DNA from: Prorocentrum cordatum
Lineage: Eukaryota > Sar > Dinophyceae > Prorocentrales > Prorocentraceae
DNA: 64,000 nt
Assembly: GCA_963575745.1 (NCBI GenBank)
Contig: CAUYUJ010022392.1
Coordinates: 1,437,664 to 1,501,663 of the forward strand
Reading direction: 5' to 3'
Shown in pieces: positions 52,916 through 64,000 of this stretch (position 1 is its first letter; every line of letters begins with the position of its first letter). A model generated the notes under the pieces. That model saw nothing but the letters and a program-made list of their open reading frames with translations, ran no database searches and was not told where the DNA came from. A program made the translations under genes and the position numbers.

Positions 52916-54850
52916 TCAGCGCGCCTCGGGCAAGATCTTTTGCAACAGTGTAACGTAGAATGTTGGTCCCGCGTGCACGCTTTTCGCAGCTGTCCCCATG
53001 ACTCGGTTCTCCTGCTCGTCCGCATATGTCCAATAAAAAAGGGGGTTGCCCTGGGTACTTGCTCTTTTGGCAAGGTCCCAGGCCACGTGAAACCTATACG
53101 TTTCGTGGCCGCCCCACGCTTTCCACTCGCGCAGAGCTGTCGCGATGTGGTTCTGGAGCTGTGAGAGAGCAACTGGCGGCATTATGCGGGGCGACCGTTT
53201 CATGGCGACTTCCATATCCACGAGCGCCGAAACTGCGCGGCGAAGGTGCCTATGGCCTGCGCCGAGAAAGCGCCAATTCTCATCCGCTAAAATCCGAATG
53301 AAAGGCATCAGTCTCCGCGTTTGTGCAGCTTTCGCCTTCGGGCGGGGGCGCACGCCGCCAGCATTTAGCTGGTTGTACTTTAAACGGTTGATTATTGAAT
53401 GCTTGCCGCGCGGCATACGGCGCATTCTATAATGCGCCTTGAGGCGCCTGCGCAAATGAACCATGTTATCGACCCGCCGCCGCTCCACAGTGGGTGATGG
53501 GGGCCCCCAAGCACGCTTTTTGACGATAATGGGAATTGAGATCGAGGGCAGACAACGTCGGATGAGGAGGAATGACCAGAGGATCTCAGAAGTGAGAGGA
53601 GCAGGTAGGTTGCGAACTCGGCATGCGTGCGGGCCCCCGTTCTTCAGCAGATTGCGCAAAATTTGCGTCAATTAGTTTTAGCATGACCTCACCAGCAACA
53701 TATTGGCTGATGCCGAGGTCGAAAACGTGCATACAATCGAGGTGAAGACAATCGACACTAAACCCTCTGATGGTGAACAGCGGGCTCCAGAATTTAATGT
53801 TGGAAGTGTTTGCAGCGTTGAAAAACGTGAGCCAGCCTGGCATATCCACGCCAAGGGACCCACCTGTGCCCACGAGGGCGTGCCAATCAAGTAGGTTTTC
53901 GTCGCAAATGACGATCCACCCCACGGGCAGATGAAGTTCTGGAAACGGCCTTACCAGCGCAAAACCACCATATTTGCGCGAAAGTTCCATGCACCTTAGA
54001 AGCCTGCGCAGCTGGGCACGACTTTGCACGTACCTTTTGGTCACGCACGCCCCGAGGTCATCATTAAAATCGCTACGCTGGCGGGGGCGCCAAGGGCAGA
54101 GGGCCAACGTGCGGGCAAAATTAAACATATCAGCGCGGGATGCGTTGCAACAAAAACATGGGTGCTGAACGTGCGTCCAATTTGTAAAACCGAAACAAGA
54201 AACATATTCTAACAAGTCTGCGCGGTACTCCACGAGAGCGCCATATTTCCCGAAGGGGGGGCCGCGGTGGAGCTCGCGAAGCTCTTGGGAAAAAGGCTTT
54301 TGGTTGTGGTCCAGAGACGGAAACGTGCCAGCGGCGAGCGCCGAGAATGACCAGGCGATCACCTTTTGTATTACTTGCATCGTGCACCACCCTTTGCACG
54401 AGCATTGGCAAAGGTCAGATTTTTTAACAGTGCAAATCAAATGTCGTTTTCTGTTGGGATCCACAGCCGAACTCCAATACCAGCAAATAAATGAATCTGT
54501 TTTCGAGAACGGAACTCCGTCTGAGTATAGCGCGAGAGGAACGGTGTCTGCGTGTCCTCTTTCTAAAACAACAGGGTGCGAAGCATGCGTCCCAGGTAAA
54601 TCATTAATATCAGCAGTGTTGAAATCTGCAGGACGTTGCTCCAGCAGCTCGAAAAACCTCTCGTGTGGTAAGCTAATGGGGAAATCATTGTTCAAGTATC
54701 TCGATTCCGTATGTTTGCTCCACATGGGAACGGCACACGTGTAAAATGATGCAGCACGTCTCTCACCCAGTGCATGCCTAATGTGCTCAGCATAATGCCC
54801 ACGACCCGGAGCGCGGGCTAAGTCTTCAAGGCCAGCGCCCCCTGCAAAAC
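52916..54850 (-). pseudogene. Transposase-like protein gene, frameshifted
   Basis: The upstream frame (about 54850-53586) contains VPMWSKHTESRYL, then VPLALYSDGVPFSKTDSFIC, SDLCQCSCKGWC, an HPCFCC Cys pair and, near its end, DCLHLDCMHVFDLGISQYV. The downstream frame (53671-52916) continues with PRGKHSIINRLKYNQL, KAAQTRRLMPFI, HVAWDLAKRAS and GNPLFYWTYADEQENRVMG. The two overlap between 53586 and 53671, indicating one frameshift. The D...H.DLG pattern is like those in CACTA-type and related transposases, but I cannot assign a DDE triad. A host origin is not excluded. The frame upstream of about 54850 reads into a (GA)n tract and is excluded. Confidence 0.45.
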
Positions 54851-54962
54851 CGCTGGGGCGTTCGCATCTTCCAAATGCAAGGGGAGGGGTGAAAAGGAAG
54901 TGTGCAGGGGAGAGGGGGGATGAGTGGAGGACAGCGATGAGGGAAGAGACAGGGAGAACATA

Positions 54963-54965
54963 AAG

Positions 54966-54998
<33 letters not shown>

Positions 54999-55000
54999 AA
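54963..55000. repeat. (GA)n microsatellite
   Basis: ATATATA followed by GA repeats. Confidence 0.9.
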
Positions 55001-56470
55001 ACAAAAAAAAGAGGGAGGTGGGGGATGGAAGATGCTATACTCCACGGGGCTGGCCTGCATGAGTGACGTGGTGTGCTAGAATGCACGCGTCAGTGGCCGC
55101 CCAGAGGCCACGGCGGTACCTGTCCACCACGTACTCTCGGAGGCCAGATCCGTTGCTTCGGCGGTTCAAACACAGGGCCCTGACAGACGGGATCTAGACG
55201 GGATTTAAAACGTCATTCGAGGGGAAGGTCACCTTACCGTCCCTTCCTACAAACAAGTTTACATGTGTATACGCACACGTATGTATAGATGTATGTACAT
55301 ACATTTGTACATACATACATATATATACATTGCATGTATACGTATATACATATATGTGTATACAGACATACATACACACATACATACATACACTCGTATA
55401 CAAACCACATCCCTCGGACCAGGGCCCTGTGGTTCAACCGCCGACGTGCCCTGGCCTGCAGCACCAGGATCGCCACCCCCACAGCCTCCAGCGCCCACGC
55501 CAGGAGCGCGACGCGCACTGCCTCCAGCGCCCACAGCAGGGCTGCCTCCAGCGCCCACACCAGGAGCGCGACCCACACTGCCTCCAGCGCCCGCGCGACC
55601 CCCTCCACCTCCAGCGTCGGTGGAGAGCAGGGCTGCAGCGGCGCGGGCTGACATGTGTGAACAACCACAACGTATCGTTTGAAACCGAAACGCTTACGGA
55701 CAAACCCAGTGAAACCGAACGCTTGAAGTGAACAACCACAACGTATTGTTTGAAACCGAACGCTTCAAGTGAACAGCCACAACTTATTGCTTGAAACCAT
55801 GGTATCCTATCAGTTCTAGCGTCGATGGCCCCAGGATGCGCGCAGTGACGATGCAAGTTCCTTGAACTCCCCTAGCTGGAACTTGTCCCCACCTGGTCAG
55901 CAAAAGCAAGGATGCACAGGTACGCATTGGAACAGCACACATCTTCAAGATGCAGCATGATTGCATTTGATGATGGATGTGGCGAGGTGTTCAATGATGT
56001 CTCCCCCCCCTCCTCCATGCGAGGTATAGAGGCCCCCAGCTCCCAGGGAGGTGTCACCAAACGTTGTTGACCCTGGGACCCCTCTCAAAAACAGAATTGG
56101 CTCCTCCACTCCACGCCTCCATAATATGATGTGCGTATGTCCACTGGCGTCCCTTCTCGCCCCTCGTTAGTAGAACTGGGGATGGGTGATCAGCAACACT
56201 TGGAGTGCCCGCGCGAGCGTATTCGGGACGACCCACGTAGCACCATTAACGAACTCAGTGCAGAGCATTCTGCAAGGACGCCTGCACCAGTACGGGAGGT
56301 GAAGGAAGGAGCGCCAGGGAGTCGGGCGGGAATGGTTGGATGGGGATCGGGCGGGCGAGATGATGCTCCACCAGCTGAGTGCCACGCCCTCCTCAGACAA
56401 TCAAGCTGGGAGGGCACTTGCAACCAGGGCGTGTAAACACTACGCGTGGAGGTACACTAAACTTGGAAGG
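55001..56470. other. Intergenic region with small tandem repeats
   Basis: TACATA/TATACA repeats at 55262-55400, a ~30-bp GC-rich tandem (CCTCCAGCGCCCACRCCAGG) at 55480-55600, and three ~42-bp copies of AACCACAACGTATYGTTTG with CCGAACGCTT at 55664-55800. No gene recognised. Confidence 0.55.
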
Positions 56471-56475
56471 AGGAG

Positions 56476-56500
56476 AATGATGATGATGATGATGATGATG

Positions 56501-56539
<39 letters not shown>

Positions 56540-56628
56540 GTGATGGTGATGATGATGATGACGATGAGGAGGAGGAGGAGGAGGAGGAGGATGAGGAGGA
56601 TGAGGAGGAGGAGGAGGATGAAGAATAG
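56476..56628. repeat. (GAT)n then (GGA)n microsatellite
   Basis: GAT repeats to about 56566, then GAG/GGA repeats. Confidence 0.95.
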
Positions 56629-56911
56629 GGGGGTAATGTGGCGGAGGAAGACGACTGAAGAAGGGCATGCGGAGGAGACGTGCAATTCTCGAGAACGCGT
56701 CGCTTATTTCGAGCGATGCACGGCGAGCCCCTCCTCGCCTTGCTCGAGCTGTGACGTCGCGCACGTCGCGCGCCAGCAAACTAGGACCGAGGGTCCGAAA
56801 CGTCGGCCTTCGCATGGCCTCGGCCGAACGAGGAAGGGCACCAGGGTCAGAGACGGCCTCGGGCTCTGGGCATGGCCTCGGGCCCCCAAACGACGAAAAG
56901 GTTCCAGGGTT

Positions 56912-56964
56912 AGAGACGGGCCCGCGCATATGGGGGGGTACCCCCCATCCGCGGGCCCGTCTCT
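56912..56964. repeat. 53-bp hairpin
   Basis: Perfect 15-base outer arms (AGAGACGGGCCCGCG / complement) with inner CATATGGGGGG...CCCCCCATC also pairing. It sits at the end of a ~65-bp duplicated block (GGCATGGCCTCGGGC...AGGGTYAGAGACGG). Confidence 0.85.
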
Positions 56965-57333
56965 GACTGGGACAAGGGGCGTTGAAATGTTTAGGCGCCC
57001 ACCCTTCAGAATGGCCGAGAAACATGGCCGATGAGCCCCTCGAGGGCTCCCTTACTATCGAGAGGAGGTCTGATCACTCGATCACTGCCCTCGAAGATAT
57101 CACCCTCATCTGGAGCTCCTTCCGTCACCCCTCCGCCGATTGTTTCATCATTCTCTCTTCATTTACGGTGATACCGGATCCTCCCTCCTCTCGAACTTGT
57201 GCTCGGGTCGGGGCGGTGGATCACGGCGGTGCGATCTGCGTGTTGGCCGCGGCGACGGACTGCTGGACAGGGGGATCATCTGGTAGAAGGTGTTCGCCTG
57301 GAGTCACCGCTCGCTCTCACGATCCCCTCATCG

Positions 57334-57393
57334 ATCCCGTTGGTCACTCCATGGATGCAACGATCGTTGCATCCATGGAGGGACCAACGGGAT
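57334..57393. repeat. 60-bp near-perfect palindrome
   Basis: The sequence is its own reverse complement with one mismatched pair and no spacer; the centre is GCAACGATCGTTGC. It lies about 100 bp beyond the stop codon of the 57496-61829 gene, perhaps in its 3' UTR. Confidence 0.95.
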
Positions 57394-57495
57394 AGGTGAT
57401 CGTGGAAGGATCTGTCCGTCTTGCGTATTCCTTTGCCTCCTCCTTTTCCTCTTCCTCCTCCTCCTCCGCTTCCTCCCCCTCCTCCTTCTCCCTCT

Positions 57496-60400
57496 TCACC
57501 CGCTGATGGCATTTGTGATGGCAGCGACGCACTCGTTGTAGTTCACGTCGGCCTCGGACGACCTGGAATGAGAGCGATTCGATGCCAATCCGTCATCACC
57601 TGGGCCTCGGGGACCAGGCGATGATTGCGTTGGGAGGAGTTGTGACGAGGAAGAGGGCGAGGAGGAGGAGGAGGAGGAGGAGGAGGAGGAGGCGGAGAAG
57701 GAGGAGGAAGACGAGGAGGAGGAGGATTGATGCGACCGACCTGTTCTGCACATGGTAGACCAACGCATCCTTCGCAAACTCCAGCGCTGCCACATTCTCC
57801 TCGAGCTGCACATGCCACGGCTGCAACCAGGGCATCTCTGACACCTCCGCCCTCGATATTAATCGAGTTCGTCATCATCTTCTCGTCCTCCTCTCTCCTC
57901 CAATCCTCGTCCTCGTGTTCCTCCTCGCCATCCTCCCCCCTCCTTTTTCATCCTGCTGTTGCTCATCGAGTTCTCCTCTCTCCTCTCGCCTGCCTCACTC
58001 GTTCCTCCTAGCCTCGTTCGTACATTCGCCTCCTCATTCATGATCATTCCCACTCCTGGTCCTCCGCTACCTCGACTGCAGCTGCAGTGTTCCTCGTCCG
58101 AGGGCCAAGCATCCCTCCAGTTGGCTGGAGCGGGACCCGCGGTCGGCCGTCTGCATCATCATCATCATCATCATCATCATCACCAGCAGCAGCAGCAGCA
58201 GCGGCGTCAACAGCATCATTGACACGTCGTCAGCAGTATCATCATCAGCATCACCATCATCCTCATCATCATTACCATCATCATCATAATCAACATTCTC
58301 ATCACCATTACCAGTATAAACTCAAGCGTAATAGTAAGGCTAATCACAATCATAATTCTAGTCATCATCACCATCACCATCAACCTCGCCATCATCAGCA
58401 TCATCAGCACCACCTCAGCACCATCAGCTTCATCATCATCATCATCATCATCATCACCATAATCATTTGAAACATCCTTATAACCATCGCCATCACTATT
58501 ACCGCCACAATCCCCAACACCACCGTAATCACTATCGATCACGATCGGTCCTCGAACCTCTTGCTGCTGCTCTTCGAGCGTTCCTGCTTCTGCTCATCAT
58601 ACCTCCTCCTACCACCTTCCAGCCAGACAGCAGCGCGTGGAGGTGTGTAGCCGCTCCCAGGTTAGTCGCCACGCTCGAGCCGATCTGGATGGCTCCTGGT
58701 GTCGGGGGCGACGTAGCTGCTGCCCCAGGCTCGTCCTGGGCTTTGGGAATATGATACTCGAGTCTTCTCCATCGCCCTTATCATGGGGATGGAGGGTTGA
58801 TTATCATATTCTCCTCGAGGTATCCCACCCTCCTCGCATCATCCTCCACATCTCGTATCGCGCTACTCCTTCTCCTACCCCCCTCCTTCTGTCACCGCTC
58901 CTCCTCCTCCTCCTCCTCAGTATCCTCCTTCCTCTTGCTCATTGCATCCAGCACCATATGATTGTTTCCCGTCCCTTTGCCCTGAAAAATCCGCAACATC
59001 CTGGTCCATGTATCCTACCTCTTCTTACCCCCGCCTCCTTGACAGCATGCCCATCTGAACATTATGGCATCATATTCGTATCATATATGTTTCCGTTAGC
59101 GTCCTCGTCATCAGTGTAGCTGCTGTAGGAGCCGTCATCGTCCGAACCGCTGTCCAGGGCCTCTGCCAGAAGCGAGAAATCGGGGATGGATGAGCTTGGA
59201 GAGGAGGTTGGAGGACGAGGACCTCGAGCAGGACAGATGCACGCAAGTCACGGGCATATTGTTACTCGAGGTTCTCCTCCTCCGTCCCCCCCCTCGAAGC
59301 TAATCCATTTCGATCCCTCCCTCCCGTCTGGCCTGCGAGCAGCGACCAAGGTCGCGCCTGACGGGTTCCACCTGCTGCTGCTCGCTCGTCAAGGTGGTCT
59401 GCAGCCTCTGGCCGTGGTTGATGCTGACCCGCTCGTAATCCTCCACGCGCTTGAAGACCTCCTCACCGTGCTGCCTGTCCACCTGGGCTGCCCCTTCTCC
59501 TGCTCATCCTCGTCCTTATCCAGGGCTGGATTTTCACCTGAGTAGTTTTTGTTGACAATTCTAGGGCCGGGCAAATCGAGGGCACAACTACGAAACACAT
59601 AAATCTTGTTTAGGTCAACTTTTCTCCGATTTGAATCCTCATCTTCTCTCGATCTCCTCCTCCTCTTCCTCCTCCTCCTCCTCCTCCTTCTCCTCCCCCT
59701 CCTCTCCCTCCTCATCTAACTTCTCATGTCCCCCATCATCCTCATCCTCATCCCGCCCACCCTCACGTGTCCACGACGCGCCCTGCAGGTGGCGATGACG
59801 GCCTCGGCGCGCGCCATGGCCCTGTAGGTTGGATGGTTTCTCCCCGCACTCGGGCTGCTGAATTAAGGAACGATGGGTACGGAACGAGGCCTCTTTGTAG
59901 CACTAACAACGCTTGCGAGTAGCAGACATGGAAGGACCTGAGGAACATCGAGTCCCCTCCGAACCCAAACTGTTCCTCATTTCAGCGTGTCTTGGCTGTA
60001 GGCTAGTCCCCCATCCTCCCATTGATCATCAGTCGAGCTTCTCGTGGATCCCCTCATCGATCATCCAATCGATCTCGCCTCCTCACTCCCTCCTCCCTCC
60101 TCTCATCAATCTTCCCATCGGCAATCCATCGATTCCACTTGTAGGTCCGTCAATCGATCATCCAGCCCCTCATAGCCCCACCTTTCCTCACCGATGTCAT
60201 CTTCCCTCCTTGGATCATTCGAGCCTCGCACCCCTCCTCCATCATCGCTCTATCCCTCGGCGTCGCCGTCAAGCAAACAAGAAAAACAACGACGATTCCT
60301 CACAGACATTGGACAGTCGGGCAGCGCTGCGTTGTATCCGAAACTCACGAGCAGCTCGTCTTTGGTGCGCCACTTGTCCTCATGGCCGCTGCTCCGCAGC

Positions 60401-61829
60401 CTCTCCTGGTACTCCTGCTTCTCCACTTGGGCAAAGCCGAAGTTGCCTATCGCTCATGCTATACTGGCCATCGCCCCCACGTCCATTCCCTTCGCTTTTT
60501 TCTGTCTCGTGCGTGTTTTTTTTTTCTTCGCCAAGTGATCAAGGATGCTCCTCGATGGCCCTCGCCAAAGGAAAAATGCACACGTCCGAGCGATGCCAAG
60601 TATATAATCACTATCGTTATCCGTCTTCCTCCTCATCTTCCTCTTCCTCATGCTTATTCATCCTCATCGTTCTTCCTTCGACCACTCATCCTCATCATCG
60701 ACGTCTTCATCATCATCTTCTTTCCCCTGGCCCTCCTCCGCATCCTGTTCATCTTCCTCTTTCTCATCCTTCTTCATCCGGTAGCTCCTTCTCTGGTCTC
60801 ATCCTCTTCCTAGTATGTTTGATAATGTTATCCCTTCCCCCTCATATCCCCCTCCTTCCTCAGAGCCCTCTCGTCGAGCCTGTCTCCTGCCAGCGGCGCA
60901 GCCAGTGGTCTTTCTTATCCTGGCTCAGCCTCTTGAACTCGTCGTAGAGCTCCTTCTTCGTCTTCTTGGCGTGGTACCTGGGGTGGTGATCTCCCCCTTC
61001 CTTCCTTCCTCACCCCTCCCCACGATCCTCATCCCCCCTTCTTCTCCTCGATCCTGATCCCCTCATTTCTTTCCTCATCCTCATCCCTCCATTCTTCTCC
61101 TCGGTCCTCGTCCCTCGAATGTCCACCACTCCTCCTTCGATCCTCATGTCATCAGCATTCCTCAATTCATCCTCTCCTTTTCTTCAACCTGGTTTGTCAT
61201 CCTTTCCTCGCCTCCTCATTCGCTCCGTTGCCTCATCCCTCCTTTCCCGCCTGCTCAGAACAAGTGCAACATTCCTCCTTCCCGCCACATGTTCCCTTCA
61301 TTCCCACCTGCTCCTTTCCTTCCCACATGTTCCCACCTATTCCTCCTTCCCACCTGCTCATAAGTCATTAAAGCACAGGGCGCCGTAAACGCTGCAGCGC
61401 ATTTTCGTGCTCAGCGTTCCCCCCCCTGGCCCGCTTCAGCTTGTCCTTGTTCGGCGCCGCCGCCGCCGCCTTCGCCTCCGATAGGGCGCGGTGCAAGCAT
61501 CCCCATCGCCTCCTGGGTCCTCTAGCTCCCGAGCTCAGGGAGACGAAATCTATACATATCCACTGTTCCCTGGACATGGCGTGCCATTTATATATGTATA
61601 TATACACTGCATATATCCTGGGTCCAGAATGGGCCTGACCAGGGTACCAGTATATGTATAGATTTCGTCGCCCGATCGGGCGTCGACTTCGGCACGCGTG
61701 CAACCCGAGTTGCACGCGTGCCGAAGTCGACGCGCGCACATGGGGGGTGATCGAGGACCCATCCGGACTCGAACGGGGCAGTTCTGGACAGGAGGCCTTC
61801 CGGTCAGCATTCTTGCGCTTCGGGGGCAT
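57496..61829 (-). CDS. Multi-exon gene of small exons, function unknown
   Basis: Exons inferred from splice signals and phase, 5' to 3': possible first exon from ATG 61829 (MPPKRKNADRK), possible second near 61490-61400 (LSEAKAAAAAPNKDKLKRA), 60977-60880 (KKTKKELYDEFKRLSQDKK; GC donor), 60425-60349 (VEKQEYQERLRSSGHEDKW; GTGAGT donor), 59821-59767 (MARAEAVIATCR; GTGAGG donor), from 59482 (GEEVFKRVEDYERVSINHG), from 59162 (ALDSGSDDDGSYSSYTDDE), 58735-58616 (GAIQIGSSVATNLGAATH), 57805-57741 (LEENVAALEFAKDALVYHV) and 57562-57496 ending TGA. The last three exons join in phase (0, 0, 2). The order basic domain, coiled or helical middle, acidic stretch, helical end suggests a nuclear or structural protein. 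No family is named. Middle exon borders (59482 and 59162 ends) remain uncertain. Confidence 0.5.
58157..58465. repeat. (CAT)n / CAC CAT microsatellite in an intron
   Basis: Degenerate CAT array with CAG cluster near 58185-58203, between the exons ending at 58616 and starting at 57805. Confidence 0.9.
60483..60602. repeat. Dispersed repeat, partner at 4199-4312
   Basis: See 4199-4312. This copy lies in the intron upstream of the 60425-60349 exon and includes a run of ten T. Confidence 0.65.
61541..61733. mobile_element. Nested inverted-repeat element
   Basis: Outer arms 61542-61559 and 61652-61669 (GACGAAATCTATACATAT) are perfect and the pairing continues imperfectly inwards. Directly to the right is a second hairpin with perfect 25-base arms, 61680-61704 and 61709-61733, around CCGA. 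It lies in the putative first intron of the 57496-61829 gene. Confidence 0.8.
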
Positions 61830-62199
61830 GGCGCGCCAGCTGGCGCGGCGGATCACCTGTTGCCCAAATGCGCGGGCCGCGCTGGTTCGAAGCGGCAGCG
61901 CATACATATATATGGTACCACCGTGCGTGCGCGTGGTGGTGGTGGGTCGTACGATGGTGGTGGTGGGTGCGGTGGTGGTTGTGGTGGCGGTGGTGGCGAC
62001 GTGGCGATGGTGCTTGTAGGTGTTGGCGGTGGTGGTGGTTGGTGTGTCGCGTGGTAATTGCAAGGCTGGCGCAGGCAGTTGGGTTGATGGGGTGCAATCG
62101 TGGGGGCTGGGGGCGGTGTGTGCGGGGACCTTGGGCGATCTGTGGTGCTGCCAGGGCGGCCACGCGGGGGCGGGGAGCTGATGGGGCACGCGCGCGCGC
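61830..62199. other. GGT-rich region upstream of the multi-exon gene
   Basis: GGTGGT-rich stretch at 61925-62045 and a GC-rich patch to 62199. It could hold the promoter or 5' UTR of the minus-strand gene, but no motif or DinoSL was seen. Confidence 0.35.
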
Positions 62200-63145
62200 G
62201 AAGGAAAAAACATGAAAAACACATGAAGAAAACATGGAAAAAAAACATGAAACACATGAAAAAACATGAAAAACATGAACAAACGTGAAGCGCAGGAATT
62301 GAAAAAAAAAAAACATGAAAAAAAAACATGAAAAACATAAAAAACATGAAACACATGAAAAAACATGAAAAACATGAAAACACATGATCATGAAACAACA
62401 TGAAAAAAACATGAAACAAACATGAAAAAAACATGAAACACATGAAAAACATGAAAAAACATGAAAACACATGATCATGAAAAAACATGAAAAAACATGA
62501 AACAAACATGAAAAAACATGAAACACATGAAAAACATAAAAAAAAACATGAAAACACATGATCATGAACAAACATGAAAAAAACATGAAACAAACATGAA
62601 AAAAACATGAAACACATGAGAAAACATGAAAAACATGAAAACATGAACATTGAAAAAACATGAAAACATGAAGAAAACATGAAAAAAACATGAAACACAT
62701 GAAAAAACATGAAAAACATGAACAAACGTGAAAATTGAAAAAAACATGGAAAAACATTAAAAAAATGAAACACGTGAAACAACATGAAAAAAAAACATGA
62801 CAATGAAAAAGCATGAAAAACATTTAAAAAAACATGAAAACACATGGAAACATGAAACAACATGAAAAAACATGAAACAACATGACACTGAAAAAACATG
62901 AAAAACATGAAAAAACATGAAAAACATGAAAACATGAATCAACATGAAAAAAACATGAAAAACATGAAACAACATGACAAAACATGAAACACATGAAAAA
63001 AACATGAAAACACATGAAAAAAACATGACGGCGAAAAAACATGAAAAAACATTAGAAAACATGAAACAACATGATACAACATGAAAAACATGACATTGAA
63101 AAAACATGAAAAAACATGAAAAAACATGAAACAACATGAAACCAC
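62200..63145. repeat. CATGAAAAA minisatellite
   Basis: About 90 units of 9-11 bp, CATGAAAAAA and CATGAAACA variants, with occasional CATGATCATG palindromes (62387, 62470, 62559). A Phe/Met/Cys-rich frame on the minus strand is a repeat translation. Confidence 0.95.
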
Positions 63146-63299
63146 CACGTGGGCCCGACGACCGGAACGTACCCGCGTCTTTCCACCGTCGACGCACCCG
63201 CCAACGCACCTTAAGCCGAACCCCCGTCAATCCGCAGCCGCCGAACCCCCGACGCCCTCCAACGCACGCCCGCCCGATGATCACCCCGCCGCCACCGAA

Positions 63300-63520
63300 C
63301 CTCCAGACCGCTTCCGAACGCAGCTATGATCGAGCGCAGCTGGGAAATCCTCAGCGATCGAGCCGTGCGAGCGCTTGATTCAGCCCGACGTATAATCCCC
63401 TTGCCCCAACCATCACGCACACCCCAAAATGTCCACTTCCGAACGCAGTGGTCGATCGAAGCGCGGCTGGAAATCCGCAGGTCGATCGATGCATGTATGC
63501 TGCGGTCCTCTCCGAAGCCC
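63300..63520. repeat. ~130-bp tandem duplication
   Basis: Two copies start CCGAACGCAG at about 63305 and 63437 and share GATCGARCGC and GGCTGGAAATCC-like blocks with GATCGATCG-type palindromes. Confidence 0.6.
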
Positions 63521-64000
63521 AGCACAATCATGTACACCTGGCGGCGGGGGGCAGGGGGGAGGGGGGAAAGCGCGCGTGCGGGCACGCGTGCATGCATCAT
63601 GTGGTGATGGCGTGTGTGTGTGTGCGATGTGTGTTCAGATTGGGCCTTATGTTCTTCACCCTCGAGCAGCAGCGTACTGAAGCCACATACTCTGACTTCA
63701 GTACGCGGAAAATATTAAAGACATGGGCGTGCGCTATACAGGCAAGGATTTCATATTGTAGGGTTTGTTGCTAGCAGTGTGCTGGGTTGTTGGTTCGTTT
63801 GTGCAATATTGCTTGGGTTGTGGGGTTGCCGATCACATGTTGGGCATCGCATGCGTCAATTTCACGTGTGTTCGAGGTGGGTGTGAGCTCGTGAATTATG
63901 TGGGTTCGGCTGTTCTGCAGTGGTGGTTGTTCTGTACTCGGGTTGTGGTAGTGGTGGTGGTGGTTGGGTTGGGTCGACGGTTCGGTGGACGAGTTGGGTG
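63521..64000. other. GT-rich unassigned end of window
   Basis: GTGTGT and GGTGGT patches. A short inverted repeat (GTACTGAAGCCA ... TGACTTCAGTAC) is at 63674-63703. No gene recognised. Confidence 0.4.

Noticed and set aside
61760-61790. tRNA T-arm-like GGACTCGAAC on plus (reverse of GTTCGAGTCC)
   Set aside because: The flanking stem does not pair and no acceptor, D or anticodon arm could be drawn. The bases lie in a candidate exon.
61850-63284. Phe/Met/Cys-rich membrane protein on the minus strand
   Set aside because: The frame is a translation of the CATGAAAAA minisatellite.

Overview
The window reads as nuclear DNA of a dinoflagellate. The most direct evidence is a complete 22-nt dinoflagellate spliced leader (DinoSL) on the minus strand at 12400-12421. 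Supporting evidence is GC-rich coding sequence, introns with GT and apparent GC donors, an extreme density of micro- and minisatellites, and degraded LINE and DNA-transposon genes. A Prorocentrum-like genome is my best guess, but species cannot be fixed from the sequence alone. A run of 100 N (36401-36500) marks a scaffold gap.

Layout. 0-4.3 kb: dispersed and inverted repeats, including two ~140-bp MITE-like elements. 4.3-13.4 kb: a plus-strand gene (N-terminal Cys motif, Arg-rich linker encoded by (GGA)n, C-terminal coiled coil). It is split by a 7.87-kb minus-strand LINE that carries a DinoSL at its 5' end and sits inside the (GGA)n array. 13.4-19.3 kb: a TIR-bounded element filled with 78-bp and 90-bp minisatellites, second copies of dispersed repeats, and a Cys-rich gene relic. 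19.3-22.9 kb: a two-exon protein kinase gene with a long C-terminal extension and one in-frame TAG; its intron holds GAGCTC palindromes and a GAC array. 23.4-26.6 kb: an intact 1049-codon ORF with a possible DNA-methyltransferase-like fold. 27.6-28.5 kb: a Cys-rich protein. 28.6-36.1 kb: a large satellite of short perfect palindromes, with its two blocks in opposite orientation around a small coiled-coil gene. 37.0-40.7 kb: a broken hAT-like transposase gene. 41-46 kb: stacked mini- and microsatellites. 46.3-48.7 kb: a P-loop protein gene with one frameshift. 49.5-52.6 kb: eleven spaced copies of a ~20-nt motif. 52.9-54.9 kb: a broken transposase-like gene. 57.5-61.8 kb: a multi-exon minus-strand gene of small exons whose introns carry hairpins and microsatellites. 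62.2-63.1 kb: a CATGAAAAA minisatellite.

Almost every recognisable gene after 13.4 kb is on the minus strand. Several (LINE, hAT-like, transposase-like, P-loop protein) look like mobile-element genes in decay. The kinase, the methyltransferase-like ORF and the 57.5-61.8 kb gene are the best host-gene candidates. Many long open frames in the window are only translations of trinucleotide or palindromic repeats and were not annotated.
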